DNA from: an uncultured Dechloromonas sp.
GTDB taxonomy: Bacteria; Pseudomonadota; Gammaproteobacteria; Burkholderiales; Rhodocyclaceae
Assembly (NCBI RefSeq): GCF_945957265.1
Contig: NZ_CAMFKO010000004.1
Location: 1 to 64,000 of the forward strand
Reading direction: 5' to 3'
DNA: 64,000 nucleotides
Shown: positions 40,244-50,629 of the stretch, one piece after another
Layout: each line of letters opens with the position of its first letter
How positions within the stretch are numbered: position 1 is the first letter of the stretch
Translations under genes and position numbers: made by a program
The notes under the pieces: model-generated
What the model was told of the DNA's origin: nothing
Databases searched by the model: none
What the model saw: only the letters and a program-made list of their open reading frames with translations

Positions 40244-41638
40244 TCAGTGGTGCGTCGTGTCGTCGAGGTGCCGGACGTCGTCCTGGATCGCCTGGTTGGC
40301 GAGATGGCGCTGGCGGATCATGTACATCAGGCCGCTGACGCACAGCCCGAACAGGGTGACGACCCAGTAGATCGACATGTCCATCTTGATCATCAGGTAA
40401 TACAGGCCGGTCATGACCAGGATGGAAATGTTCTCGTTGAAGTTCTGCACCGCGATCGAGTGCCCGGCACCCATCAGGATATGGCCGCGATGCTGGAGCA
40501 GGGCGTTCATCGGCACCACGAAGAAGCCGGACAGCCCGCCGATGAGGACGAGCAGGGGGACGGCCAGCCAGATGCTGTCGACGAAGTTCATGACCAGCAC
40601 GATCAGGCCCATGGCGATGCCGAGGGGAATGACGCGGACGGATTTGCGCAGGGTGATGTACTTGGCGGCAATGATGGCGCCGGCCGCAACCCCGACGGCG
40701 ACCACCCCCTGCAGCATGGATGCCTTGGACAGTCCCAGGTTGAGCGCGACTTCCGCCCATTTGATGACGATGAACTGCAGCGTGGCGCCGGCTCCCCAGA
40801 ACAGCGTGGTGACCGCCAGCGAGATCTGGCCGAGCTTGTCGCGCCAGAGCAGGGCCAGGCAATGGTTGAATTCGTGGATCAGGAACCAGGGGTTCTTCTT
40901 GAGCTGCTTGTGGTCGACGCCCGTGTTCGGGACGTAGAGGTTGAACAGGGCGGCCACTATGTAAAGCAGCGCAACGACCGAGAGGGCCATTTCGCCGATG
41001 GTGTCGATGCCGGTTTCGAACAGCGGAAAGTCGAAGGACAGCAGGTGCTGGGCGATGTCCGGGCGAATCAGCATGCCGCCGATGAGAACGCCGAGGATGA
41101 TGGCGCCGACGGTCAGGCCTTCGATCCAGCCGTTGGCGACGACGAGCAGGCGATGCGGCAGGTATTCGGTGAGGATGCCGTATTTGGCCGGCGAGTAGCA
41201 CGCGGCGCCCAGGCCGACGATGGCGTAGGCGACCAGCGGATGGGCGCCGAAGAACATCATGCTGCAACCGAGGATCTTGATCGTGTTGCTGATGAACATG
41301 ACGCGACCCTTGGGCATCGAGTCGGCAAAGGCGCCGACGAAGGCGGCGAGGACCACGTAGGAAACGGTGAAGAAGGTCTTGAGCAGCGGCTCGTATTCGG
41401 CGGGCGCCTGCATCTCGCGCAAGGCGGCGATGGCAGCGATAAGCAGGGCATTGTCGGCCAGCGCGGAAAAAAACTGCGCCGCCATGATGATGTAGAAGCC
41501 GAATGGCACGAAAGTCTTGTCTCTTATATAACTTTGGGCGAGGTTTATACCACGCTCAGGATTGGGCGCAAGGCTTGCGCGTTTATCGCTCTTATGCATG
41601 TCCTCGTCGCGCCGGAGAAAATACCCAGTCTGTGTCAT
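40244..41638 (-). CDS. lplT: Lysophospholipid transporter LplT (MFS)
   Basis: FYIIMAAQFFSALADNALLIAAIA...FVGAFADSMPKGRVMF...GAACYSPAKYGILTEYLP. Confidence 0.9.
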   Translation of the reverse strand: MTQTGYFLRRDEDMHKSDKRASLAPNPERGINLAQSYIRDKTFVPFGFYIIMAAQFFSALADNALLIAAIAALREMQAPAEYEPLLKTFFTVSYVVLAAFVGAFADSMPKGRVMFISNTIKILGCSMMFFGAHPLVAYAIVGLGAACYSPAKYGILTEYLPHRLLVVANGWIEGLTVGAIILGVLIGGMLIRPDIAQHLLSFDFPLFETGIDTIGEMALSVVALLYIVAALFNLYVPNTGVDHKQLKKNPWFLIHEFNHCLALLWRDKLGQISLAVTTLFWGAGATLQFIVIKWAEVALNLGLSKASMLQGVVAVGVAAGAIIAAKYITLRKSVRVIPLGIAMGLIVLVMNFVDSIWLAVPLLVLIGGLSGFFVVPMNALLQHRGHILMGAGHSIAVQNFNENISILVMTGLYYLMIKMDMSIYWVVTLFGLCVSGLMYMIRQRHLANQAIQDDVRHLDDTTHH

Positions 41639-41770
41639 GGCGATTACGCATTGATGACGTGCCGGGCTTTCCGCGACCCATCAATATTTTCTTCCGGGCC
41701 TCATCCGGTCGCCCGGAACCCCGTTGGAATGTGATGAAATAACGTCCGCACACTATTCGGGAGAATCAAC

Positions 41771-42673
41771 ATGGCTGATCGGCGTTTGCAGGTTTTTCAT
41801 GCCGTAGCCAAGCACCTGAGTTTTACGCGGGCCGCCGATGCCTTGTTCATGACGCAGCCGGCCGTCACCTTCCAGATCAAGCAACTGGAGGAGCAGTACA
41901 GCACCCGCCTTTTCGAGCGCCGGCACGGCAGCATTGCGCTGACCCCGGCCGGGGAACTGGTGCTCTCGTACGCCGAGCGCATCCTGGCGCTGTCGGACGA
42001 GATGGATACCCGCCTTTCCGAAATGACCGGGGAGATGCGCGGTCCGCTGCTGGTCGGGGCCAGCACGACCATCGCCGAATTCATGCTGCCGCGCGTGCTG
42101 GGAGAGTTCAACGCGCTGTACCCGCAGGTCCGGGCGCGGCTCATCGTCGCCAATTCGGAAAGCATCGAGACCCGCGTCGCCGAGCATACGATCGATATCG
42201 GACTGATCGAAGCGCCGGCGAAAGTGACCGGGCTGACCAGCCATATTTGCTGCGAGGACGAACTGCGCGTCATCTGTGCGCCGGACTATCCCCTCGCCGA
42301 CATGAAATCGGTGACCCCCAAGGTGCTGACCGAATACGAATTCATCTCGCGGGAGCCGGGTTCCGGCACGCGGGAAATCACCGATGCCTACTTCCGCAGC
42401 CACGGAGTCGCCCCCGACAGCCTCAAGATGCAGATGGAACTGGGCAGCCCCGAGGCGCTGAAGGGCGTGGTATCCACCGGGCTCGGCTATGCGATCGTGT
42501 CGCGGGCGGTGGTCGAGAAGGAACTGCAGTTGGGCGACCTGGTCGCGATACCGCTCAAGCCGTCGCTGACGCGCAGCCTTTACCTGGTTTTCCCGCAGGA
42601 CCGCTTCCAGTCGCGCCTGAGCGCCACCTTTATCGATTTTGCCAAGAGCAAGCTGAAAGAACTGGCTTTATGA
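41771..42673 (+). CDS. LysR-family transcriptional regulator
   Basis: RRLQVFHAVAKHLSFTRAADALFMTQPAVTFQIKQLEEQYSTRLFERRHGSIALTPAGE; LysR substrate-binding domain. Confidence 0.92.
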   Translation: MADRRLQVFHAVAKHLSFTRAADALFMTQPAVTFQIKQLEEQYSTRLFERRHGSIALTPAGELVLSYAERILALSDEMDTRLSEMTGEMRGPLLVGASTTIAEFMLPRVLGEFNALYPQVRARLIVANSESIETRVAEHTIDIGLIEAPAKVTGLTSHICCEDELRVICAPDYPLADMKSVTPKVLTEYEFISREPGSGTREITDAYFRSHGVAPDSLKMQMELGSPEALKGVVSTGLGYAIVSRAVVEKELQLGDLVAIPLKPSLTRSLYLVFPQDRFQSRLSATFIDFAKSKLKELAL

Positions 42674-43779
42674 AGACCTCTCGCCCAATCCGGGCACGTA
42701 TCACCCCCGACGCAATCCGCAACAATTACCGGCTGGCCAGGCAACAGGCTCCACACGCCCGGGCCTGGGCCGTCATCAAGGCCAATGCCTACGGCCACGG
42801 GCAGTGGCGGGCGGTCGAAGCCCTCCGCGGCGAGGCCGACGGCTTTGCCCTGCTCGAGTGCGAAAACGCCGTGGCCCTGCGCGAAGCCGGGGTCAGCCAG
42901 CCCATCCTCCTGCTCGAGGGGGTATTCAGCGCGCGCGATGTGCGCTCGGTGGTCGAGCATCGCCTCACCTGCGTCATCCATTGCCTCGAACAACTCGAGT
43001 TGCTGGTCGGCAGCGGACAGTTTGCGGCGCCCGTAGCGGTTTACCTGAAGCTGAATACCGGCATGAATCGTCTCGGCTTCACCGCGGCCACGCTGCCGCG
43101 GGCGCTGGAGGTGTTGCGGACGCTGCCGGTCGACATCACGCTGATGACCCATTTCGCCGAAGCCGACGGCGAACGCGGCGTGGCCTGGCAACTGGCCCGC
43201 TTCAAGGACATGGCCGGCGACTGGAAGGGCAAGGTCAGCCTCGGCAATTCGGCGGCGATCCTGGCGCACCCGCAGACCCATGGCGACTGGGTGCGCCCCG
43301 GCATCATGCTCTACGGCGCCAGCCCCTTTGCCGACCGCGATGCCGCAACGCTCGGCCTGCAGCCCGCGATGGCGCTGGAAAGCGCCATCATCGGCGTGCA
43401 GGAGTTGGCGGTCGGCGAGCGGGTCGGCTACGGCGGCACCTTTACCGCCGAGCGGCCGATGCGCATCGGCATCGTGGCTTGCGGCTATGCCGACGGCTAC
43501 CCGCGCCACGCGCCGAGCGGCACGCCCATCGCCGTGATGGGGCAGCGGACCACGACCGTCGGGCGGGTCTCGATGGACATGCTGGCCTGCGACCTGACCG
43601 CCATACCTGAAGCGGGAATCGGTTCCCCGGTCACGCTGTGGGGGAACGGGCTCGCCGGGACGGTGCCGGCGGACGAGGTCGCCGCGGCGGCCGGCACGAT
43701 CGCCTACGAACTCTTCTGCGCGCTCGCCGCGCGGGTCCCCGTGGTGCTGGCCGACCCGGCGGCAAGCGAAAGGCGCTGA
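42670..43779 (+). CDS. alr: Alanine racemase
   Basis: PLP motif AVIKANAYGHG; KLNTGMNRLGF; VRPGIMLYGASPF; GRVSMDMLACDL. Confidence 0.95.
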   Translation: MKTSRPIRARITPDAIRNNYRLARQQAPHARAWAVIKANAYGHGQWRAVEALRGEADGFALLECENAVALREAGVSQPILLLEGVFSARDVRSVVEHRLTCVIHCLEQLELLVGSGQFAAPVAVYLKLNTGMNRLGFTAATLPRALEVLRTLPVDITLMTHFAEADGERGVAWQLARFKDMAGDWKGKVSLGNSAAILAHPQTHGDWVRPGIMLYGASPFADRDAATLGLQPAMALESAIIGVQELAVGERVGYGGTFTAERPMRIGIVACGYADGYPRHAPSGTPIAVMGQRTTTVGRVSMDMLACDLTAIPEAGIGSPVTLWGNGLAGTVPADEVAAAAGTIAYELFCALAARVPVVLADPAASERR

Positions 43780-45141
43780 ATGGCCAAGCTGAAAACGGTT
43801 TATACCTGCACCGAGTGCGGCGCCACCAGCCCCAAGTGGCAGGGACAATGCCCGGGCTGCAACGACTGGAACACGCTGGTCGAGACGGTGGCGGAGAAAG
43901 CGCCGACCAACAGCCGCTTCGAGTCCCTGGCGCCGGCGGCCAGGCTGCAGAACCTGTCGGAAATCGAGGCGCGCGAGGCCGAGCGCATTCCGACCGGCAT
44001 CGGCGAATTCGACCGGGCGCTCGGCGGCGGCCTGGTGGCCGGCGGCGTCGTGCTCATCGGCGGCGATCCGGGCATCGGCAAGAGCACCTTGCTGCTCCAG
44101 GCGCTGTCCCATCTGTCGGCGGAGCACAAGGTGCTCTACGTCAGCGGCGAGGAATCCGGCGAACAGGTGGCGCTGAGGGCGCGCCGGCTCGGGCTGGATA
44201 CCCGGCGCCTGCCGCTGATGGCGGAAATCAACCTGGAGCGCATCCTGGCTACCTTGCAGGCCGAGAAGCCGGTGGTGGCGGTGATCGACTCGATCCAGAC
44301 CCTGTGGTCGGACCAGCTGTCGAGCGCTCCCGGCTCGGTGGCCCAGGTGCGCGAATGCGCCGCCCAGCTGACGCGCCTGGCCAAGCAGGCCGGCATCACC
44401 GTCATCCTGGTCGGGCACGTGACCAAGGAGGGAGCGCTGGCCGGTCCGCGCGTGCTCGAACATATCGTCGATACCGTGCTCTATTTCGAGGGCGATACCC
44501 ATTCCAGCTTCCGCCTGGTGCGCGCCTTCAAGAACCGTTTCGGGGCGGTGAACGAACTCGGTGTCTTCGCCATGACCGAGAGCGGACTGAAAGGGGTCAG
44601 CAACCCGTCGGCGCTGTTCCTGTCGCAGCATGCCCAGGACGTGCCGGGTTCCTGCGTGATGGTCACGCAGGAGGGCACGCGGCCGCTGCTGGTCGAAATC
44701 CAGGCCCTGGTCGATACCGCCCACGGCAATCCGCGTCGCCTGACGGTCGGCCTGGAGGCGCAGCGTCTCGCCATGCTGCTGGCCGTCCTGCATCGCCATG
44801 CCGGTATCGTCTGCTTCGATCAGGATGTCTTCGTCAATGCGGTGGGCGGCGTCAAGATCACCGAGCCGGCGGCCGACCTGGCGGTGCTGCTGTCGATCGC
44901 CTCGTCGCTCAAGAACAAGCCGCTGCCATCGAAACTCATCGTTTTCGGCGAGGTTGGCCTGGCCGGGGAAATCCGCCCGGCACCGCGCGGCCAGGAGCGT
45001 CTCAAGGAGGCGGCCAAGCTTGGTTTCAGCCGGGCCCTGATCCCGGAGGCCAATCGACCGAAACAGGGGATAGCCGGCATGGAGGTGATCGCGGTCAGGC
45101 GCGTGGAAGAGGCGGTGGCGCGAATACGCGAGATGGAATAA
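43780..45141 (+). CDS. radA: DNA repair protein RadA
   Basis: CTECGATSPKWQGQCPGC zinc finger; GGDPGIGKSTLLLQ; KNRFGAVNELGVFAM; Lon-like C-terminal region. Confidence 0.97.
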   Translation: MAKLKTVYTCTECGATSPKWQGQCPGCNDWNTLVETVAEKAPTNSRFESLAPAARLQNLSEIEAREAERIPTGIGEFDRALGGGLVAGGVVLIGGDPGIGKSTLLLQALSHLSAEHKVLYVSGEESGEQVALRARRLGLDTRRLPLMAEINLERILATLQAEKPVVAVIDSIQTLWSDQLSSAPGSVAQVRECAAQLTRLAKQAGITVILVGHVTKEGALAGPRVLEHIVDTVLYFEGDTHSSFRLVRAFKNRFGAVNELGVFAMTESGLKGVSNPSALFLSQHAQDVPGSCVMVTQEGTRPLLVEIQALVDTAHGNPRRLTVGLEAQRLAMLLAVLHRHAGIVCFDQDVFVNAVGGVKITEPAADLAVLLSIASSLKNKPLPSKLIVFGEVGLAGEIRPAPRGQERLKEAAKLGFSRALIPEANRPKQGIAGMEVIAVRRVEEAVARIREME

Positions 45142-45168
45142 GCTTCCGGAATAATACTTTCGGCTGAT

Positions 45169-47256
45169 ATGTTCAACCTGTCACGCTATTTCTCGACGGT
45201 CAGCTTCATACTCATCGTGCTCGCCGCCGGTGTTTTGGGGCCGTTGTACCAGAAGCTGTCCCTGCAGCAGATGAAGGATCTGGCCCAGGGGCGGAACGTC
45301 GCCATGGCGCAGGTTTTCCAGAACTCGCTGCATGAACCGCTGCTCGGCTTGCTGGCCGAGTCGACCGGGCGCGATGCGAGCGCGCTGGCCGAGTCCGGCA
45401 GCCGCGCTCACATTCAGGACAACGCGCATATCCTGATGCACGGAACGTCGGTCATCAAGGTGAAGGTGTACAACCGGGTCGGCAACGTGATTTTCTCGAC
45501 CGATGCCCGCCAGATCGGCGAAAACAGGCTGGCCAGCCCGGGGTTCAAGGCGGCGATCAACGGTCTGGTCCTCAGCGAGCTGACGCATCGAAACACCCCC
45601 GACAGCCTCGAGGGGACGCTCGCCGACATCGACGTGCTGGCCAGCTACATTCCGATCCGCGGCAAGGACAATTCGGTCGAAGGGGTGTTCGAGCTGTATC
45701 AGAACGTCACGCCCTTCGTCGAGGAACTGGAGCGCAATCTGTGGTGGGTGACGGCAGGCATCGTGCTGACCTTCGCCTTCCTGTACCTGATGCAGTTCCT
45801 GGTGGTCCGCCGGGCACAGGGCATCCTGGAGGACCAGGAAGGGCGGATCAAGGCGGCGCGCGACACCCTGGAAGTGCAGGTGGCGGCGCGCACCGAGGAG
45901 CTGAAGCGGACCAACGTGCAGCTCGAAGGCGAAATCTCCGAGCGGCGCCAGGCGCAGAGCAAGCTGAACTACCTGGCCTATCACGACCCGCTGACCGGGC
46001 TGGCCAACCGCCGCTGCTTCATCGAGCGCCTCGAGGAAAGCCTGCGCGAAACCGCCCAGCGCGACGAGCGGCTGGCGGTCCTGTTCATCGACCTCGACCA
46101 GTTCAAGCAGGTCAACGATTCGCTCGGCCACGGGGTCGGCGACGAATTGCTGGTGGCGGTGGCCTCCCGCCTGGCCGAGCATGTCCGCCTCATCGACATG
46201 CTCGCCCGCCTCGGCGGCGACGAGTTCATCTGCCTGATGGAGGCGGTACGCGACGAGCGCGAGGTCGAGGTGCTGGCCCAGGAGATCATCGACGCATTCG
46301 AGCAGCCGTTCCAGCTCGGGGACCATGAGCTCTTCCTCACCGCCTCGGTCGGCATCAGCCTTTTCCCGGGCGATGGCGACAGCGTCCTGGCGCTGATGCG
46401 CAATGCCGATACGGCCATGTATCGCGCCAAGTTCAGCGGGCGCGGCAACTACCATTTCTACACGCCCGACATGACCCTGCTGGCGCAGGAGCGCATCCAG
46501 ATGGAAAACCTGCTGCGGCGCGCGCTCGAACACGGCGAATTCAGGGTGCACCTGCAGCCGCAGGTCGATACCCGGAGCACCAGGCTGGTCGGTGCCGAGG
46601 CGCTGGTGCGTTGGGAAAGCCCCGAGCTGGGCCTGGTCATGCCGAGCCGTTTCATTCCCATCGCCGAAGATTCGGGCCTGATCGTCGGCCTGGGCAACTG
46701 GGTGCTGCGCGAGACCTGCCGGCAATTCATGATCTGGCGGGAGAGCGGTTTCGAACTGCCCCAGGTGTCGGTGAACCTGTCCGTCAAGCAACTCGAGCGC
46801 CCCGAGTTCATCGATGTGCTGGACAGCATTCTGGCCGATACCGGCATGAACCCGAGCCATCTCAAGCTGGAGCTGACCGAATCGGTCGTCATGGCGGTCG
46901 GCGACTCTTTCGGCTTGCTGGAAAAACTGCGCAGCCTGGGCATCAGCCTGGCGCTCGACGATTTCGGCACCGGCTATTCGTCGCTCAGCTACCTGAAAAT
47001 GCTGCCCATCCAGCAGCTCAAGATCGATCGCTCGTTTGTCGAAGGCATCGGCAGCAACGGCGGCGACGAGGCGATCATTCGCACCATCATGGAACTGGCC
47101 CGCAGCCTGTCCTTCGAAGTGGTGGCCGAGGGCGTCGAAACCGAGGAGCAGGCGGCATTCCTCGCCGAACTCGGCTGCCAGCAGCTGCAAGGCTACCTGC
47201 ATGGCCGGGCGGTGGCGCCGGCCGAATTCCGCACGCGCTGGTCCAGGGCGACATGA
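45169..47256 (+). CDS. Membrane GGDEF-EAL dual-domain protein with periplasmic sensor region
   Basis: TM helices flanking N-terminal sensor; RLGGDEFICLM intact; GAEALVRW, LELTESVVM, LALDDFGTGYSSLSYL intact. Confidence 0.93.
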   Translation: MFNLSRYFSTVSFILIVLAAGVLGPLYQKLSLQQMKDLAQGRNVAMAQVFQNSLHEPLLGLLAESTGRDASALAESGSRAHIQDNAHILMHGTSVIKVKVYNRVGNVIFSTDARQIGENRLASPGFKAAINGLVLSELTHRNTPDSLEGTLADIDVLASYIPIRGKDNSVEGVFELYQNVTPFVEELERNLWWVTAGIVLTFAFLYLMQFLVVRRAQGILEDQEGRIKAARDTLEVQVAARTEELKRTNVQLEGEISERRQAQSKLNYLAYHDPLTGLANRRCFIERLEESLRETAQRDERLAVLFIDLDQFKQVNDSLGHGVGDELLVAVASRLAEHVRLIDMLARLGGDEFICLMEAVRDEREVEVLAQEIIDAFEQPFQLGDHELFLTASVGISLFPGDGDSVLALMRNADTAMYRAKFSGRGNYHFYTPDMTLLAQERIQMENLLRRALEHGEFRVHLQPQVDTRSTRLVGAEALVRWESPELGLVMPSRFIPIAEDSGLIVGLGNWVLRETCRQFMIWRESGFELPQVSVNLSVKQLERPEFIDVLDSILADTGMNPSHLKLELTESVVMAVGDSFGLLEKLRSLGISLALDDFGTGYSSLSYLKMLPIQQLKIDRSFVEGIGSNGGDEAIIRTIMELARSLSFEVVAEGVETEEQAAFLAELGCQQLQGYLHGRAVAPAEFRTRWSRAT

Positions 47257-49742
47257 TTGCCGCGTTTTCCTGGCGGCTGCTCGGCCGGGAACTGCGCTCC
47301 GGCGAACTCAGGCTACTTTTTGCCGCCCTGGTCGTGGCCGTCGCCGCGGTAACCGCCGTCGGCTTCTTCGGCGACCGCGTGCGCCAGGGCTTGCAGCGCG
47401 AGGCGCAACAGATGATGGGGGGCGACCTGATCGTCACCTCCGATCATCCCTTGCCGGAACGCTATCGCGAGGAAGCCCGCCGCCATCGCCTGCGACTGGC
47501 GGAAACCCTGGTCTTCCCGAGCATGGTGATGGCCGGCGGACAGGCCCAGCTGGCCGATATCAAGGCGGTTTCCGGCAGCTATCCGCTGCGCGGCAGCCTG
47601 GGGCGCATTCCTCTCGGCGAAGAGAGCAGCCGCGAGGCGGGGCACGGTCCGGAAGCGGGGTCGGTATGGCTCGACGAACGCCTGGCGTCGGCGCTGACCG
47701 TCCATGCCGGCGAAGCGCTCAGGGTCGGCGGGGCGACGCTGCCGGTGGCGGCCATACTGACGCGCGAGCCGGACCGCGGGGTCAATTTCTTCAGCCTCGC
47801 GCCGCGCTTGATGATGCATCTGGACGACATCGCCGCCACCGGGCTGGTCCAGTTTGGGGCGCGAATTCGTTACACGCTGATGCTGGCGGGCGACGAGCGC
47901 GATGTCGCGGCTTACCGGAAATGGCTGGATGGCCAGCTGGCGCACGGGGAACGCGTCGAGGATGCCGGCAATGCCCGTCCCGAGATACGCAGCATTCTCG
48001 ACCGTGCGGAGCGCTTTCTCGGCCTTGCCACCTTGCTCACGGTGATCCTCTCGGCCGTGGCGGTGGCCTTGGCAGCGCGTCGCTACATGCAGCGCCACCT
48101 CGATGCCTGCGCGGTGATGCGCTGCCTGGGCATGACGCAGGCCGGCCTGCTCGGATTGCACGCCACCCTGTTTCTTTGGCTGTCCCTGCTCGCCGGTTTG
48201 CTGGGCAGTGCGCTGGGCTATGCCGCGCATTTCATGCTGATGAAGTGGCTGCGCGACGTGCTCGCGCTCGACTTGCCCGCTGCCGGCGGCTTGCCCTTGG
48301 CGGCCGGCAGCGGGGTTTCCGGCGTGCTGTTGTTCGGTTTCGCCTTTCCGCCATTGTTGCAACTGGCGCGCGTGCCGACCTTGCGCGTGCTGCGACGCGA
48401 GCTTGGCGCACCGCAGGCATCGCTGCTTGGCGGCTACCTCTTCGGCCTGCTCCTGCTGGCGGCGCTGATCGTCTGGGTCGCCGGCGACCTTCGTCTCGGG
48501 CTTGTCGCCGTGGCCGGGTTTGCCGGGGCGCTGGCGACCTTCTGGGCGATTGCCCGGCTGTTCATCGCCGTCGTTTCGCGCTGGCGAGGCGGCGCCGGTT
48601 TCGGCTGGCGGCAGGGATTGGCCAGCCTGGGCCGGCATGCCCCGTCGGCGGCGATCCAGGTCGTCGCCTTGGCGGTCGGCTTGATGGCCATGCTCCTGCT
48701 CACCGTCATCCGGGGCGATCTGCTGGCGACCTGGCAGGGCTCGATGCCCGCCGATGCGCCGAATCGCTTCATCATCAACATCCAGCCCGAGCAGCGGGAA
48801 GCGCTGGCCAGCGAACTGCGTAAACTCGGCATCGGGTCCGAGCTGTTGCCGATGGTGCGCGCGCGGCTCGTGCGCATCGGCGGGCAAACGGTCAGCCCGG
48901 CCAGCTACCCGGAGGATGAACGCGCCCAGCGCTTGATCGAGCGCGAGTTCAATCTTTCGTGGCGAGCCGACCTGCCGGACGGCAACCGGCTCGTTGCCGG
49001 GCAATGGTTCCGGCCCGAGGAGAGCGGCCAGGGGCTGGCCTCGGTGGAGGAGGGGCTGGCCAAGACCCTCGGCATCCGGATGGGCGACGAACTGGCCTTT
49101 GTCGTCGCCGGCGTGGAGAAAACGCTGCGGGTCAGCAGCCTGCGCAAGCTCTCCTGGGATTCGATGCGCGTCAATTTCTTCGTCCTGGCGCCACCGGGAG
49201 TCATTGAAGACGCCCCGGCCAGCTACATCACCAGCTTTTACCTGCCGCCGGAGCGGGCTGCGGCCACGGCGGATCTGGTCAGGCGTTTTCCCAACCTGAC
49301 GCTGATCGATGTCGATGCGGTGCTTCGCCAGTTGCAATCGGTGATCGGGCAAGTCGCCCGGGCCATCCAGTTCGTTTTCGTCTTCACGCTGCTGGCTGGC
49401 GGCATCGTGCTGTATTCGGCCATGCTCACGGCCTTCGACGAGCGTCGCTACGAACTGGCCGTGATGCGCGCCCTGGGGGCGCAACGGCAGCAGCTGGTGC
49501 GGGCGATGCATGTCGAACTGGCCATCGTCGGCGCGCTCGCCGGGCTGTTTGCCGCAGCGGGCGCCATGGTGCTGGGGGATGTTGTCAGCCGCCAGGCTTT
49601 CCAGCTCGAGTTGGCGCCCAATCTCTGGCTTCCCCTGGTTTCGGCGGCGGGCGGGGCCGTATTGACCGTCGCGATCGGCTGGCAGGGATTTCGCCGGCTG
49701 TTGCGCGCGCCGCCGCTTCTGGCCCTGCGCAATGGTGCGTAA
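47253..49742 (+). CDS. FtsX-like ABC transporter permease (YbbP-type)
   Basis: SWRLLGRELRSGELRLLFAALVVAVAAVTAVGFFGDRVRQGLQREAQQMMGGDLIVTSDHPL; multiple TM helices; ATGA overlap with preceding gene. Confidence 0.88.
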   Translation: MIAAFSWRLLGRELRSGELRLLFAALVVAVAAVTAVGFFGDRVRQGLQREAQQMMGGDLIVTSDHPLPERYREEARRHRLRLAETLVFPSMVMAGGQAQLADIKAVSGSYPLRGSLGRIPLGEESSREAGHGPEAGSVWLDERLASALTVHAGEALRVGGATLPVAAILTREPDRGVNFFSLAPRLMMHLDDIAATGLVQFGARIRYTLMLAGDERDVAAYRKWLDGQLAHGERVEDAGNARPEIRSILDRAERFLGLATLLTVILSAVAVALAARRYMQRHLDACAVMRCLGMTQAGLLGLHATLFLWLSLLAGLLGSALGYAAHFMLMKWLRDVLALDLPAAGGLPLAAGSGVSGVLLFGFAFPPLLQLARVPTLRVLRRELGAPQASLLGGYLFGLLLLAALIVWVAGDLRLGLVAVAGFAGALATFWAIARLFIAVVSRWRGGAGFGWRQGLASLGRHAPSAAIQVVALAVGLMAMLLLTVIRGDLLATWQGSMPADAPNRFIINIQPEQREALASELRKLGIGSELLPMVRARLVRIGGQTVSPASYPEDERAQRLIEREFNLSWRADLPDGNRLVAGQWFRPEESGQGLASVEEGLAKTLGIRMGDELAFVVAGVEKTLRVSSLRKLSWDSMRVNFFVLAPPGVIEDAPASYITSFYLPPERAAATADLVRRFPNLTLIDVDAVLRQLQSVIGQVARAIQFVFVFTLLAGGIVLYSAMLTAFDERRYELAVMRALGAQRQQLVRAMHVELAIVGALAGLFAAAGAMVLGDVVSRQAFQLELAPNLWLPLVSAAGGAVLTVAIGWQGFRRLLRAPPLLALRNGA

Positions 49743-49749
49743 AGCGCGC

Positions 49750-50148
49750 TCAGACCAGGATTTCGTAGACGTTCAGGCCGTCCTGCCAGGCGTAATGCAC
49801 CTCTTGGCTGAGGCCGCGAATCAGCGCGATGCCGAGGCCGCCGATCACGGCTTCGGAGGCCGTTTGCTCCGGCGCGCGGGTGATGTCGTAGGCGGGCGCG
49901 GCATCGGTGTAGCACAGCAGGATGCCGGAGGGATGTTGTGCCATCCGGCAGGTCACGGCGGCCTCGCCTTCGCCGCCATGGCCGTGAAGGACGGTGTTGG
50001 TGAAGAGCTCCTCGACGATCAGCTGCAGCCGAAGCGCGATTTCCTCCGGAAAGCCGAATTGCCGCGTGCCTTCGGCGAGCGCCAGCATGAGCCTGGGCAG
50101 CTCGGACATGCGCGCGCAAACTGAAATATCCGTAGAATTGGCAGCCAT
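49750..50148 (-). CDS. RsbW-like anti-sigma/serine kinase (HATPase_c_2)
   Basis: LRLQLIVEELFTNTVLHGHGGEGEAAVTCRMAQH...CYTDAAPAYD...GGLGIALIRGLSQEVHYAWQDGLNVYEI. Confidence 0.8.
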   Translation of the reverse strand: MAANSTDISVCARMSELPRLMLALAEGTRQFGFPEEIALRLQLIVEELFTNTVLHGHGGEGEAAVTCRMAQHPSGILLCYTDAAPAYDITRAPEQTASEAVIGGLGIALIRGLSQEVHYAWQDGLNVYEILV

Positions 50149-50170
50149 CGAATTAACCGGGGAGTAGGGC

Positions 50171-50629
50171 ATGATTAGATCACATTGGGCGCTTGCCGGT
50201 GCGGCGGCCGTATCGATCCTTGCTTCTTCACCGTTGTGGGCGGAACAGGCCGGGATGGTCAAGGTCAGCAAGGGGGCCGTCAGTATCGAACGCGAGGGCC
50301 GGAAGCTGGCTGCCGGAGTGGGAACGCCGGTGCAGGTGGCGGACCGTGTCCGGACCGGACCGGATGGCTCGGTCGGCGTTACCCTGCGCGACAATACCTT
50401 GCTGTCCGCGGGGCCCAATTCGCTGATCGTCATCGACCGCTTCGCTTACGACAGCGTCACGCAGGAAGGAAAGATTTCGGTCGGCGTTCGCAAGGGGACG
50501 CTGGCCGTCGCCTCCGGGCGGATCGCCAAGCGCACGCCGGAATCGGTCGATTTCCACACGCCGACTTCCATCCTCGGTGTCCGGGGTACGGAGTTCGTCA
50601 TCGAAGTGGAGGGCGACGGCGATGAATAA
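50171..50629 (+). CDS. FecR-domain periplasmic protein
   Basis: Signal peptide; GMVKVSKGAVSIEREGRKLAAGVGTPVQVADRVRTGPDGSVGVTLRDNTLLSAGPNS...VDFHTPTSILGVRGTEFVIEV. Confidence 0.85.
   Translation: MIRSHWALAGAAAVSILASSPLWAEQAGMVKVSKGAVSIEREGRKLAAGVGTPVQVADRVRTGPDGSVGVTLRDNTLLSAGPNSLIVIDRFAYDSVTQEGKISVGVRKGTLAVASGRIAKRTPESVDFHTPTSILGVRGTEFVIEVEGDGDE

Noticed and set aside
42580-44799. 739-aa minus-strand ORF opposite alr/radA
   Set aside because: Spans two well-supported plus-strand genes; shadow ORF
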